Assembly: GCF_019375555.1 (NCBI RefSeq)
Contig: NZ_JAHXDN010000002.1
Span: 744,001-808,000 of the forward strand
Source of the DNA: Roseobacter insulae
GTDB taxonomy: Bacteria > Pseudomonadota > Alphaproteobacteria > Rhodobacterales > Rhodobacteraceae
Length of the DNA: 64,000 nt
Reading direction: 5' to 3'
Part shown: piece by piece, positions 26,812 through 34,859 of the stretch
Numbering within the stretch: position 1 is the first letter of the stretch
Layout: each line of letters begins with the position of its first letter
Program-made: the position numbers and the translations under genes
Notes under the pieces: model-generated
The model's input: the letters and a program-made list of their open reading frames with translations, nothing else
Databases searched by the model: none
Told to the model about the DNA's origin: nothing

Positions 26812-27414
26812 CTAAACCCGTGGCTTGGATCCCGCGATTAGGCTGAAAACCGCGCGCGCGCCCAGTGCCGCGTTTTCGCGGCAAAGCGACTGATTGTTCA
26901 ATGACTTAAAGAACATCGCAAGCTGACCGGATGTGGCGTAGTTCCGCATGTGGTCGAGGTACCGTACCGGCCAGGGCGCCGCGACCGCGCCCGACTTGAG
27001 GAGCATGAAAGCGCCCAGTGCCGAGCCATTCAGCGCGTAGCACGCGCCCCATGCCCAGTCCGATGAGGCCACGGTTATCTTCTCAGGAGTGGGCGGGCAA
27101 ATGGTCAGGTCCGCACAAATCGCGTCGATGCGCTGTTTTTCCTGCGTGTCCTCCGGCATGCAGGTTGCCGCGGCAGCGCGCCCGATGATCAGATGGGCGC
27201 GCAAAAGGGTACGCAGCCACAACCTGTAGTGATCGCGGTTTCTGAACCCGGCGGGGGTGACCCATGTCGCCTCGGCAGACCTGTGGTCGGCCTGGCTTGC
27301 GTGTTGCAGAAATCGCCGGTTGTTTTGCAGAACGGTCCGCGACCGACGCTTCTGCTGTGACGGCGCGGATACTGCAACCGTCGCCCCAGCGGCGCTGCGG
27401 GGACATCCGGTCAC
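26812..27414 (-). CDS. Heme oxygenase-like protein, probable biliverdin synthase BphO
   Basis: Heme oxygenase opens heme to biliverdin, the chromophore of bacteriophytochromes. The 200-residue product has a heme-oxygenase-like helical pattern. QASQADHRSAEATW probably carries the proximal His, and YALNGSALGAFMLLKSG matches the distal-helix glycine motif. The family is divergent, and the first 35 residues look unstructured. GTG 27414 overlaps the bphP TGA (GTGA), so the two are translationally coupled. That context strongly supports a chromophore-supply role. A later start inside the first 40 codons is possible. Confidence 0.8.
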   Translation of the reverse strand: MTGCPRSAAGATVAVSAPSQQKRRSRTVLQNNRRFLQHASQADHRSAEATWVTPAGFRNRDHYRLWLRTLLRAHLIIGRAAAATCMPEDTQEKQRIDAICADLTICPPTPEKITVASSDWAWGACYALNGSALGAFMLLKSGAVAAPWPVRYLDHMRNYATSGQLAMFFKSLNNQSLCRENAALGARAVFSLIAGSKPRV

Positions 27415-29945
27415 GAGAAGATCCGCGCAAACTGTTCCTTCAGCTCCGAGGCCGCGACAGGTTTGATGAGCATCGGGACATGTTTCAACTCGGGTGTGAT
27501 GATCGTATGCTCGCCATAGCCCGTCACGAAAACGACGGGGACCGACAGTTCGAGCATCTTCTGGGCCACCGGCAGGCTGTTTTTCTGACCCCCAAGATTG
27601 TAGTCCAGAACCGCGAGGACAGGCACCTCGGTTTCAACGTGCTCCAATGCGTCTTCGGCGTTTGCGAAAAGGGCGACCTGGGAAAAGCCGAACTCCCGCA
27701 GCTGATCGCTCATTTCCTTGGCGATGATGAAGTTGTCTTCCACCAGCAAAACAGTGCCGTTGATGCTCTTTGCACAGAACTCCGCCTCGAAGGGCACTTG
27801 TGTGTAGTGGGATCGCAGGATCTCCGCCGGCTCCGAGCGATCATCGAAAAACCGGTCCGGTACGATCAGCTCTGCCCGCACACCGTCGGGCTCCAGCGTC
27901 AGGATGGCCTTCCCGCCGAATTCATGGGGCACTGCCTGTTCGATCATGGCGGTGCCGAACCCTGTGTCATTGGGGACAACGACGGGCGGGCCGCCCTGTT
28001 CCTTCCATACGATCCGGGTGGCGTCCGGCAACCACTCCAAAGTGATATCAACCATGCCATTTTCCGCAGTCAGCGCCCCGTATTTGGCGGCATTCGTGGT
28101 CAGTTCATGCATCACCAGCGAAAAGATCGGTGCCACATCCGCCAGCATGTTGCGGTCTTTGCCTGTCACGGTCGCCCGGGCAGCGGCTTCGGTGCCGAAA
28201 GGTTCGAACTCCTTGAGGATCAGGCTCTTGATGGACACCGGATGCGACAGCGATGCGGCACTCAGATCATGGGATGCCGCAAGCGCGCGAATACGGTTTT
28301 CCATCGCGGCGGCATAACTGTTGAGAGACCCGTAGCGCCGTCGGGCCTGGCGGGAGACGGAGCGCACCAGCGCCAGAATGTTTCTCACCCGATGGTTCAA
28401 CTCGTCGATCATCAGGGCTTGCTGCCGGTTCATCGTGTTCAGCAGGCTTTGGCGTTCGGAGGCGTGGAGCAAGGTGCGGACATGCTGGATGAAGTGGATA
28501 TCATCCTCGGTCCACGCCTTGCTGCGCCCCTTCACGTCTTCGAGATAATGCGAAAACGAGGCCCTTGGGGACAGCCGCTTGACCCCCGAAACCAGTTCGA
28601 TCGTCTTTTCAGGGTTACCTGCCCAGCTGACCTTGTGTTTGACGGCGAGCCGGAAAATAGAAATCGCGCGATCTGGAAGGATGGTGGCGACCAGAGCACC
28701 GGCACAGCCGTTTAACTGGTCCTCATACTGTGGAAAGAGTTCGGCGAGGCTCTCTATCGCAATGACATCCTCGGTGCGCTCCAGCGACAGGGCAAGCAAT
28801 TGATCCAGCAGCTCTCTTTTGGGAATGACACCGAAGGTGGACAAGGCCGACGTGCTCAGCGTGGTGATGCCATCGGCGCCAACTACGTCGAGGACGACCG
28901 CGCCGACTTCTGGCAACAGATGATCCAGATCCGTGTCGACACCGGGTTGCGACGTGATGCTGTTTTCAAGAATTTTGATGCGCTGCAGTGTGTCTTTCTG
29001 ACGGATGGTCAACAGCTTGGACGCAAATATCGGCACGAAGCTTTCGAGCAGTTCGCGCAGCATGGATGTGCAGATTTTCGGTTTTCTGTGCTGAAAGGAG
29101 ATAATACCCCAAAGCGTGTCTTCGACCACGATGTTAAGCGTCATGGAGGCCTTGCACCCCATGTTGCGCAGGTATTGCAAATGGACGGGTGACACGCCCC
29201 GGCTGTTGGCGAACGTCATATCGAGCGGTGGCAGGGTGGCGCGCGCGGCAACCACCGGAATGGGGTCCTGGTCAACGTCGCCGATCAGCCGAACGCGCGT
29301 GCGCTTCATGATCTCCCGTGCCTGCGCGGGGATGTCCCAGCTTGGAAACCGCAGGCCCAGACAGGGCTCCATAGAGGCCCGGCAGGTTTCCGCGATGACT
29401 TCACCATTATAGTCAGCATCGAACTTGTAGATCATCACCCGATCAAATCCGGTGAGGTGGCGCATCAGATCCACCGTGAGATCACACAGACCCCCGACGG
29501 AGTCGCATTCCTGTACCTGCGTCATCACGAAATTCAGGGACTTCAATGCAGACGCCCCGCCCATTGTCGCGGCACTTGCGGTTTCAAGTTCCACCACGGT
29601 TTTGCCGTCGGTCTCATGGGCTCTTGCGTCGTACGTTTCGCCGCCCAGCTCGAACGTGCCGACCGGCAAAGACGCCGTATGCCTGTCCGACCGGGACATC
29701 GTATTGCGCAGTTCGTGCCAGAACTCCCGGCCCAGCATGTCTTGCAGGCTGCCACCAAGGATATTTTCCAGCGGCATTCCAAAGGGGTCTGCGCAGTTTT
29801 CGCTCGCATATAGGACGGTTCCTGAGCGCATGTCGCTTGCCACCAGACAGCTGAATGGCTGAACTGTGCCCGGAATGTGAACCGGCTCGGCGGCACAGTT
29901 CTCGATTGCAGCTTCCAGTTCCGCTGCCTGTGCACTCTGATCCAT
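27411..29945 (-). CDS. bphP: Bacteriophytochrome sensor kinase, PAS-GAF-PHY-HWE-REC
   Basis: This 844-residue red/far-red photoreceptor has Cys17 in NCAAEPVHIPG, the expected biliverdin thioether site. The PAS spans about 20-125. The GAF domain (140-310) has PSWDIPAQA (Asp204) and SPVHLQYLRNMG (His255). The PHY domain includes the tongue motif PRASF. A HWE-type histidine kinase follows (ELNHRVRN, His518; ELTTNAAKYG; VWKE), and a C-terminal receiver (VLLVEDN, LDYNL, VTGY, IKPV). The canonical PASDIP is altered to PSWDIP, placing Trp203 beside the key Asp. ATG 29945 has GGGGGAAAAG upstream. It is coupled to the heme oxygenase and divergent from a response regulator. Confidence 0.94.
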   Translation of the reverse strand: MDQSAQAAELEAAIENCAAEPVHIPGTVQPFSCLVASDMRSGTVLYASENCADPFGMPLENILGGSLQDMLGREFWHELRNTMSRSDRHTASLPVGTFELGGETYDARAHETDGKTVVELETASAATMGGASALKSLNFVMTQVQECDSVGGLCDLTVDLMRHLTGFDRVMIYKFDADYNGEVIAETCRASMEPCLGLRFPSWDIPAQAREIMKRTRVRLIGDVDQDPIPVVAARATLPPLDMTFANSRGVSPVHLQYLRNMGCKASMTLNIVVEDTLWGIISFQHRKPKICTSMLRELLESFVPIFASKLLTIRQKDTLQRIKILENSITSQPGVDTDLDHLLPEVGAVVLDVVGADGITTLSTSALSTFGVIPKRELLDQLLALSLERTEDVIAIESLAELFPQYEDQLNGCAGALVATILPDRAISIFRLAVKHKVSWAGNPEKTIELVSGVKRLSPRASFSHYLEDVKGRSKAWTEDDIHFIQHVRTLLHASERQSLLNTMNRQQALMIDELNHRVRNILALVRSVSRQARRRYGSLNSYAAAMENRIRALAASHDLSAASLSHPVSIKSLILKEFEPFGTEAAARATVTGKDRNMLADVAPIFSLVMHELTTNAAKYGALTAENGMVDITLEWLPDATRIVWKEQGGPPVVVPNDTGFGTAMIEQAVPHEFGGKAILTLEPDGVRAELIVPDRFFDDRSEPAEILRSHYTQVPFEAEFCAKSINGTVLLVEDNFIIAKEMSDQLREFGFSQVALFANAEDALEHVETEVPVLAVLDYNLGGQKNSLPVAQKMLELSVPVVFVTGYGEHTIITPELKHVPMLIKPVAASELKEQFARIFS

Positions 29946-30097
29946 CTTTTCCCCCAGGCTTGTATTCCCTTCTGCTATTCTATCTATGAGAGAAAATTGT
30001 ACAAACAGCGAGTTCGGCCCTTTTACGTTTAGTTGAAAGGTTTCGTTGTCGATTATGGATTTGGTCGTTCGTTGGCGCACGATAACTGTACAGGAGA

Positions 30098-30529
30098 ATG
30101 AACTTGGTCAAGGTTTTGCTGATGGAAGACGAATTTACCGTGAGCTATTCGCTGATGGCTGACTTGCGAAAAGCCGGGCACCAGGTGCAGGCCAAGGCGT
30201 CTGCCTCGCAGGCGATCATTGAGCTGCGCGAGGTATCCTACGACGTTCTCATTACGGATATTATTGTGAAAGAACAGGGGCGTGCGATCCCGGACGGGGG
30301 CATTGGGTTGATCTCCTGGGTCCGGCATCATCACGGGTTCAGCCGGATGCCGATCATCGCGATCTCCGGCACCACGAGGTACCCGGGCATGGAAACCATT
30401 TTGTCGACAGCAAAAAACATCGGGGCGGATATTGGATTCGAAAAACCCGTGGTCTTAAGCGAGATCCTCAAAGCGATCGATTGTCTTACCGCCGAAAACC
30501 GCAGCGAGGATGCGCGCGCGCCCGACTAA
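30098..30529 (+). CDS. Single-domain response regulator
   Basis: This 143-residue receiver protein has no output domain. Acidic pocket LLMEDEF, phospho-acceptor Asp in VLITDIIV, Thr/Ser in IAISGTT and Lys in GFEKPVV are all present. An insertion after the phospho-Asp strand (KEQGRAIPDGG) is notable. It is divergent from bphP across 152 bp, so it may receive phosphate from the HWE kinase or pass it on to another protein. That link is inferred from position only. ATG 30098 follows AGGAGA. Confidence 0.88.
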   Translation: MNLVKVLLMEDEFTVSYSLMADLRKAGHQVQAKASASQAIIELREVSYDVLITDIIVKEQGRAIPDGGIGLISWVRHHHGFSRMPIIAISGTTRYPGMETILSTAKNIGADIGFEKPVVLSEILKAIDCLTAENRSEDARAPD

Positions 30530-30558
30530 ATCAGCATCGAAGATGCCGGCGGTGGCTC

Positions 30559-31578
30559 TCAGCCCGTTTGCACAGGGCCTTCCGACAGTATCACAAGCGG
30601 GTGCGGCGGAGGATCCTGTTCCAGCAGCAGCGCGCTCAATCCCGCGGCGCCCGACGGGGTGCTGACGCATCCCAGCTTATGTGCAGCCCGCACCCCGTCC
30701 AGCGCCTGTTGGTCACTGATCGTCACGAAGCGGTCCGCCGCCCCGGACAGGATGTCACAGGCCAGCATTGATGGCGTTTTGCAATCCAACCGCCCCATGT
30801 TGGACACCGGTCCGGCCACGGTGACCAGCCGGGATGCCGCTACACTGTCGCGCAGGCAGGGTGCGGCGTCAGGCTCCACCACCACAATTTCGGGCTGCTG
30901 CGCCCATGTCTGGCGGATCATATACGCCACGGCAGCAGCGAGACCGCCAACCCCGGCCTGCAGATAGACATGAGACGGCCAGTCGCCCGAGGCTTCCAGA
31001 CTCTCGCGCATTTCTTCTGCCAGAACCGTGTACCCCTCCATCACCAACCGGGGCGGCTCGGTATATCCGGGCCAGGAGCCGTCGGCGAGATGGAGCGCGC
31101 CCGTCTCCTCCGCATCTGCAATCGCGGCCTGAACGCTTTGCTCATAGGTGCTGCCGGACCGCACGACGGTGGCCCCTTTCGCCTTCAGGCGGGTCGCGAA
31201 ATCTTCGGGCACGGTTTCGGCCAGGTGAATACGACAGCGCGCGCCGAAAACCCGCGCCCCTGCGGCCACTGCCATGCCGTGGTTCCCCGCACTGGCGCAA
31301 ACGAAGGTAAGCGTTGCAGCCCGGGCGCGCACGTGATCCGAAACAAACATGTCAGGGGCAAGATCCTGCTCAAGATGGTGTTCGATCAACCGCGCAACCG
31401 CATAGACACCGCCCAGTGCCTTGAAGGCGCCAAGTCCCATCCTGTTGGTCTCGTCCTTTATCCACAAGGGCATGGACGCCAATTCAGTCCGGATCAAGGG
31501 AGAGGTCACGTAGGCGGGGCACACGGACAAGAGCGCGCGTGCCGGCGCTGGATCAAGGAGGGGAGTGTCTGTCATCAT
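30559..31578 (-). CDS. PLP-dependent lyase, diaminopropionate ammonia-lyase-like
   Basis: This is a fold-type II PLP enzyme of 339 residues. The Schiff-base lysine lies in LGAFKALGGVYAV, after the substrate motif KDETNRMGLG, which resembles diaminopropionate ammonia-lyase. The Asn loop is CASAGNHGMAVA, and a Gly-rich phosphate-binding loop reads QAGVGGLAAAVA. It is shorter than the roughly 400-residue E. coli YgeX, so a related ammonia-lyase or threonine-deaminase-like activity remains possible. It is divergent from an Lrp/AsnC regulator across 83 bp, the usual arrangement for an amino-acid catabolic gene and its regulator. Confidence 0.8.
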   Translation of the reverse strand: MMTDTPLLDPAPARALLSVCPAYVTSPLIRTELASMPLWIKDETNRMGLGAFKALGGVYAVARLIEHHLEQDLAPDMFVSDHVRARAATLTFVCASAGNHGMAVAAGARVFGARCRIHLAETVPEDFATRLKAKGATVVRSGSTYEQSVQAAIADAEETGALHLADGSWPGYTEPPRLVMEGYTVLAEEMRESLEASGDWPSHVYLQAGVGGLAAAVAYMIRQTWAQQPEIVVVEPDAAPCLRDSVAASRLVTVAGPVSNMGRLDCKTPSMLACDILSGAADRFVTISDQQALDGVRAAHKLGCVSTPSGAAGLSALLLEQDPPPHPLVILSEGPVQTG

Positions 31579-31661
31579 CTGATGAGTTTAGCGCAATCCC
31601 TTGACCTGATACTTACAAATTTGTCTAGTTACCGGGGAAATCTTGCGAAAATGGTGAAAAA

Positions 31662-32138
31662 ATGAGGGAAAACCTCGACGAAACAGACGTTACGCTTCTG
31701 AATGAGCTGCAGCGCAACGCGCGGCAGTCGCTGGATGAACTGGCGGCCGGGACAGGTTTGTCGCCCGCCACGATCCAGCGGCGCGTCAGATCGCTGCGGG
31801 AGCGTGGCGTTCTGACCGGCGATATTGCCCTTGTGGACCCGCTCAAAGTCGGCACACCCATGACATTTGTCGTGATGGTCGAGTTGGAGCGTGAACGGCT
31901 CGACCAGATCGACGCTTTCACCCGACGTGCGCAAAGGGACTCGATGGTACAGCAGTGCTACTATCTCACCGGCGAGGCGGATTTCTGTCTGATCTGCACG
32001 GCGTCTGACATGAACGATTTCGAAGAACTGACAAAACGCCTGTTTTTCGAGGATTCAAACGTGCGACGCTTTCGGACCTCGGTCGTCATGGGACGCAAAA
32101 AGGTTGGGCTGCAAATCCCGGTGGCCCTTCGCGCCTGA
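31662..32138 (+). CDS. Lrp/AsnC family transcriptional regulator
   Basis: This 158-residue regulator has an N-terminal helix-turn-helix (LDETDVTLLNELQRNARQSL through LSPATIQRRVRSLRERGVL). A C-terminal RAM/AsnC effector domain follows (FVVMVELERERLDQIDAF, QCYYLTGEADFCLICTASDM). It is divergent from the PLP lyase and most likely controls that gene in response to an amino acid. It is the last chromosomal gene before the integrated element. Confidence 0.9.
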   Translation: MRENLDETDVTLLNELQRNARQSLDELAAGTGLSPATIQRRVRSLRERGVLTGDIALVDPLKVGTPMTFVVMVELERERLDQIDAFTRRAQRDSMVQQCYYLTGEADFCLICTASDMNDFEELTKRLFFEDSNVRRFRTSVVMGRKKVGLQIPVALRA

Positions 32139-32152
32139 TGAGGGGCCGCAAG

Positions 32153-32181
32153 AAAAAAGGCTTAGCGTGTGACGCTAAGCC
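32153..32181 (-). terminator. Original tRNA-Asn terminator stranded at left end
   Basis: GGCTTAGCGT (32159-32168) pairs perfectly with ACGCTAAGCC (32172-32181). On the minus strand six T residues follow. It lies just beyond the 3' tRNA fragment at 32193 and is oriented as the terminator of a minus-strand tRNA. This is probably the pre-insertion terminator of tRNA-Asn, now separated from the gene by the island. Confidence 0.75.
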
Positions 32182-32192
32182 CTTGAATCCTT

Positions 32193-32238
32193 TGGCTCCG
32201 GCGGTAGGGATCGAACCTACGACCAATTGATTAACAGT
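32193..32238. repeat. attL: 46-bp copy of tRNA-Asn 3' end
   Basis: This 46-bp stretch is identical to 47125-47170 and comprises CCA, the acceptor 3' strand, the T arm, and the variable and anticodon-arm 3' side of tRNA-Asn. The two sequences diverge immediately on both sides. It is the classic left attachment site left by a tyrosine recombinase integrating into a tRNA gene. Confidence 0.95.
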
Positions 32239-32355
32239 TATAGAAGCCGGGTTTCATAGGCTTTCACGCAGTTTCACGTTCTTTCAATAACTTACTGTTT
32301 TTGCTTTCATATTTGCATTTTTCACTAGATTGCTTATCTATCTCTTTCAAGTGGT

Positions 32356-32394
32356 GGTGGCGACTCGGTGGCGATTCCTATTTGGAGTCGCCAC
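32356..32394. repeat. Left cluster of GTGGCGAYTC sites (putative integrase arm sites)
   Basis: GTGGCGACTC at 32357-32366 and GTGGCGATTC at 32368-32377 are direct repeats. An inverted GTGGCGACTC lies at 32385-32394. The 22-bp pair 32356-32377 recurs with one mismatch at 47035-47056, at the other end of the island. Position upstream of the integrase gene and at both ends suggests arm-type recombinase or excisionase binding sites. Confidence 0.65.
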
Positions 32395-32413
32395 GGATCG
32401 GATGGAGAGTGCA

Positions 32414-33778
32414 ATGCCTGTAATTAAGATCGCCCGTCGCAACATTGCGGCAATCAACGCCACCGACAAACCGGTAGTCTATTTTGACGACACCTTGAAA
32501 GGCTTCGGGCTGTTGGTACGCCCTTCGGGTTCACGCTCTTGGATATTGGAATATCGCCCCGGGGCTGGTGGGCGAGGCATAGCCAAGAAACGCATAGTAC
32601 TTGGCAGCCCGGATGCTGTGACACCTGAGCAGGCAAGAGCAATGGCTAAAGATATGTTGGCCAAAGTTCGTCTCGGCGCTGACCCGGCAGCAGAAAGAGC
32701 GGAGGCAAGAGCGGCGGATACCGTCGCTGAGATCGCAGACGAGTGGTTGACCCGGCACGTTGAACCTAAACGCAAACCCTCCACGGCAAAGCTATATCGT
32801 GCCGTGCTGGACACGCATATTCTGCCTGCCATTGGCACTCGAAAGGCTGCTACACTGACGCGGAGCGAGGTCGCGAAGCTGCATAGTGCCATCGCCCGGA
32901 AGACAACATCCGCCAAAAAGGAGGGGGCCAAGCGAACCGCTTCCAAAAAAACAAGAGGTGGCCCAATTATCGCAAACCGCGCGTTGGCGGTTCTCAAGGC
33001 AATGTTCTCTTGGGCGATTGACCTAGCTTTGTTGCCAGAGGGTACGTCAAACCCCGCTACTAGTATTGAAGCCTTCAAAGAGAAAGGTCGGGAGCGGTTC
33101 TTATCGTCGGAAGAGATGCAGCGGCTAGGTGATGCGCTTGCCCGCGCTGAAACTCAGGGCTTGCCGTGGCAGGTCAAAGCAGTTGGTTCGAGTTTGAAGT
33201 ATCTGCCAGCACCGGAAAAGCGTATGGCACAGTTTGACGCCCACTCTGTCGCTGCCGTTCGACTGCTTTTGCTGACAGGCGCACGGGTGCGTGAAATTCT
33301 CGATTTGGAGTGGCAGCATGTCGATTTTGATCGTGGAATGTTGCGCTTGCCAGACTCCAAAACGGGCGCGAAAGTTATCGTGCTAGGTGCAGCTGCGTTG
33401 TCTGTTTTGGATGCAATACCCCGGATTGGTCGTTTCGTGATTGCATCTACTTCAGCAGGCACCGCGCACGAGAAGCCGAAAGCGGACGTAAACCGCCTGT
33501 GGCGTGCGGTACGTCGTGAAGCCGGTATCGAAGGCACTCGCCTGCACGATCTACGCCATTCAAATGCCGCTGTTGGCGCAGGTGCGGGATTGTCTCTGCA
33601 CCAAATCGGTGGGCTACTTGGGCACTCGCAGGCAAGCACAACGAAACGCTACGCTCACCTTGCTACCGATCCGCAAAGACGCGCGGCAGATATGATTGGT
33701 GTCGAAATTAGCGCGGCGCTTGGTTTGGGTTCAAGTGTTTTGCCTTTTAAATTCGGCTCAAAGGTGACCCGTTCATGA
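32414..33778 (+). CDS. int: Site-specific tyrosine recombinase (island integrase)
   Basis: This is a 454-residue P4-type integrase with an N-terminal DUF4102-like arm-binding domain (VVYFDDTLKGFGLLVRPSG). The core-binding domain spans about 105-240. The catalytic residues are all present: Arg291 in TGARVREIL, the HDLRH box (His378, Arg381), GLLGHSQ and nucleophile Tyr413 in TKRYAHL. It lies 175 bp inside attL and is transcribed into the island. ATG 32414 has GGAGAG upstream. In-frame ATG 32402 is an alternative. Its stop overlaps orf227 by ATGA. Confidence 0.93.
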   Translation: MPVIKIARRNIAAINATDKPVVYFDDTLKGFGLLVRPSGSRSWILEYRPGAGGRGIAKKRIVLGSPDAVTPEQARAMAKDMLAKVRLGADPAAERAEARAADTVAEIADEWLTRHVEPKRKPSTAKLYRAVLDTHILPAIGTRKAATLTRSEVAKLHSAIARKTTSAKKEGAKRTASKKTRGGPIIANRALAVLKAMFSWAIDLALLPEGTSNPATSIEAFKEKGRERFLSSEEMQRLGDALARAETQGLPWQVKAVGSSLKYLPAPEKRMAQFDAHSVAAVRLLLLTGARVREILDLEWQHVDFDRGMLRLPDSKTGAKVIVLGAAALSVLDAIPRIGRFVIASTSAGTAHEKPKADVNRLWRAVRREAGIEGTRLHDLRHSNAAVGAGAGLSLHQIGGLLGHSQASTTKRYAHLATDPQRRAADMIGVEISAALGLGSSVLPFKFGSKVTRS

Positions 33779-34458
33779 GTGACAATGACGAATTGTGGGG
33801 AGATCAAAATCCAGACCCAAATCTGGTCCAACGTCAGTTAAGAGAACTGCGGGCTTGGCTTTCGCGCCCCGTCATTACAATTCGACAAGCGGCTTGTTTG
33901 CTTGTTGGCTATTTGCCGCCTGAGCGGGAAAATGATCAGCGCCCTTATGCAGGGTACCTACCTCCAAAAAAACGATGGGAAAAAGGAGAAAAGGCCGCTC
34001 GGGAACTCGTTGCAGATAGAATTGATGAAATGCAAACAATTCTGAAAGAGTTGGGAGAAACAGCACTGAAGACGCCTCAAGGATTTATTAAAGTAGCTTT
34101 GGAACTTCATATTGTGCCTGAGTGGCTGGAGTATGCGTGCAATGACGAGGCAACAAGCAAATATCTGCCTCTTGAAGCCGCAGCCTATAAGATACCCACA
34201 AGTCCGCTAAGCGGAAAAGAGATGGCGAAACGAGGAGGAGATGCGCGTCGAGACACTGATCCCAAGCGGCTTAAATTCTACCCCATTGTCAAAGAGCGGG
34301 TCATATTAGGTGTAAAGCCTGCTGAGATAATACGACAACTCGACGATGAGTATGGTCACTTGCCAGAGAACAGGCGGCCTTCTGAACCAACCATTTTTCG
34401 TTGGGCACGAGAGATAAAAGAGGATGCAGTCAGGTCGAAAAAAAAATCCATTAAATGA
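33775..34458 (+). CDS. Unknown island protein coupled to integrase (orf227)
   Basis: This 227-residue protein is translated from an ATG overlapping the integrase stop (ATGA). No family is recognised. Its C-terminal third (GVKPAEIIRQLDDEYGHLPE...SEPTIFRWAREIKE) looks like a helix-turn-helix DNA-binding segment with a Lys-rich tail. The N-terminal TIRQAACLLVGYLPPE is also helical. Coupling to the integrase suggests a role in integration, excision or island control. Confidence 0.7.
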   Translation: MSDNDELWGDQNPDPNLVQRQLRELRAWLSRPVITIRQAACLLVGYLPPERENDQRPYAGYLPPKKRWEKGEKAARELVADRIDEMQTILKELGETALKTPQGFIKVALELHIVPEWLEYACNDEATSKYLPLEAAAYKIPTSPLSGKEMAKRGGDARRDTDPKRLKFYPIVKERVILGVKPAEIIRQLDDEYGHLPENRRPSEPTIFRWAREIKEDAVRSKKKSIK

Positions 34459-34537
34459 CTATCAATGCTTGCGCTGATTATGAGAATTTGAATCTGTGTG
34501 CTTCTTAGCCCGTGCAAATGAAAGCACGGAGACACGT

Positions 34538-34750
34538 ATGCAATACGAAAACCTTCCCCTCTACGTGGACACTTCTATGGCGGCCAAGTTGTTGGGCCTT
34601 TCACGTTCTACATTGGAGAAATACCGCTTCTACCGCGACCCGAACGGCCCGCCTTATGCCGTCTTCGGTCGCGCCTCCATCCGCTACCACACGCCCAGCT
34701 TGCTCGAATGGGCCGCTGAACGCACGGTCGCATTTGAAAAAGGCCGATGA
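34538..34750 (+). CDS. AlpA-like helix-turn-helix protein (putative excisionase)
   Basis: This 70-residue protein has a MerR-like winged helix: VDTSMAAKLLGLSRSTLEKYR, then GPPYAVFGRASIRYHTPSLLEWAAE. That pattern is the HTH_17/AlpA family, which includes excisionases and satellite-phage regulators such as P4 AlpA-type proteins. Its place between integrase and replication gene fits a directionality or regulatory role. ATG 34538 has GGAGA about 7 nt upstream. Confidence 0.8.
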   Translation: MQYENLPLYVDTSMAAKLLGLSRSTLEKYRFYRDPNGPPYAVFGRASIRYHTPSLLEWAAERTVAFEKGR

Positions 34751-34859
34751 GCCAGAATGTCGCGGTGCTCTTCTTCCTAAGTTAAGCGCCCAACGCCCCG
34801 GTCGCAGGCATCGGGCGCACACTTCTAGATTATTCAACTTACTGCAATCGGAACAGCAA

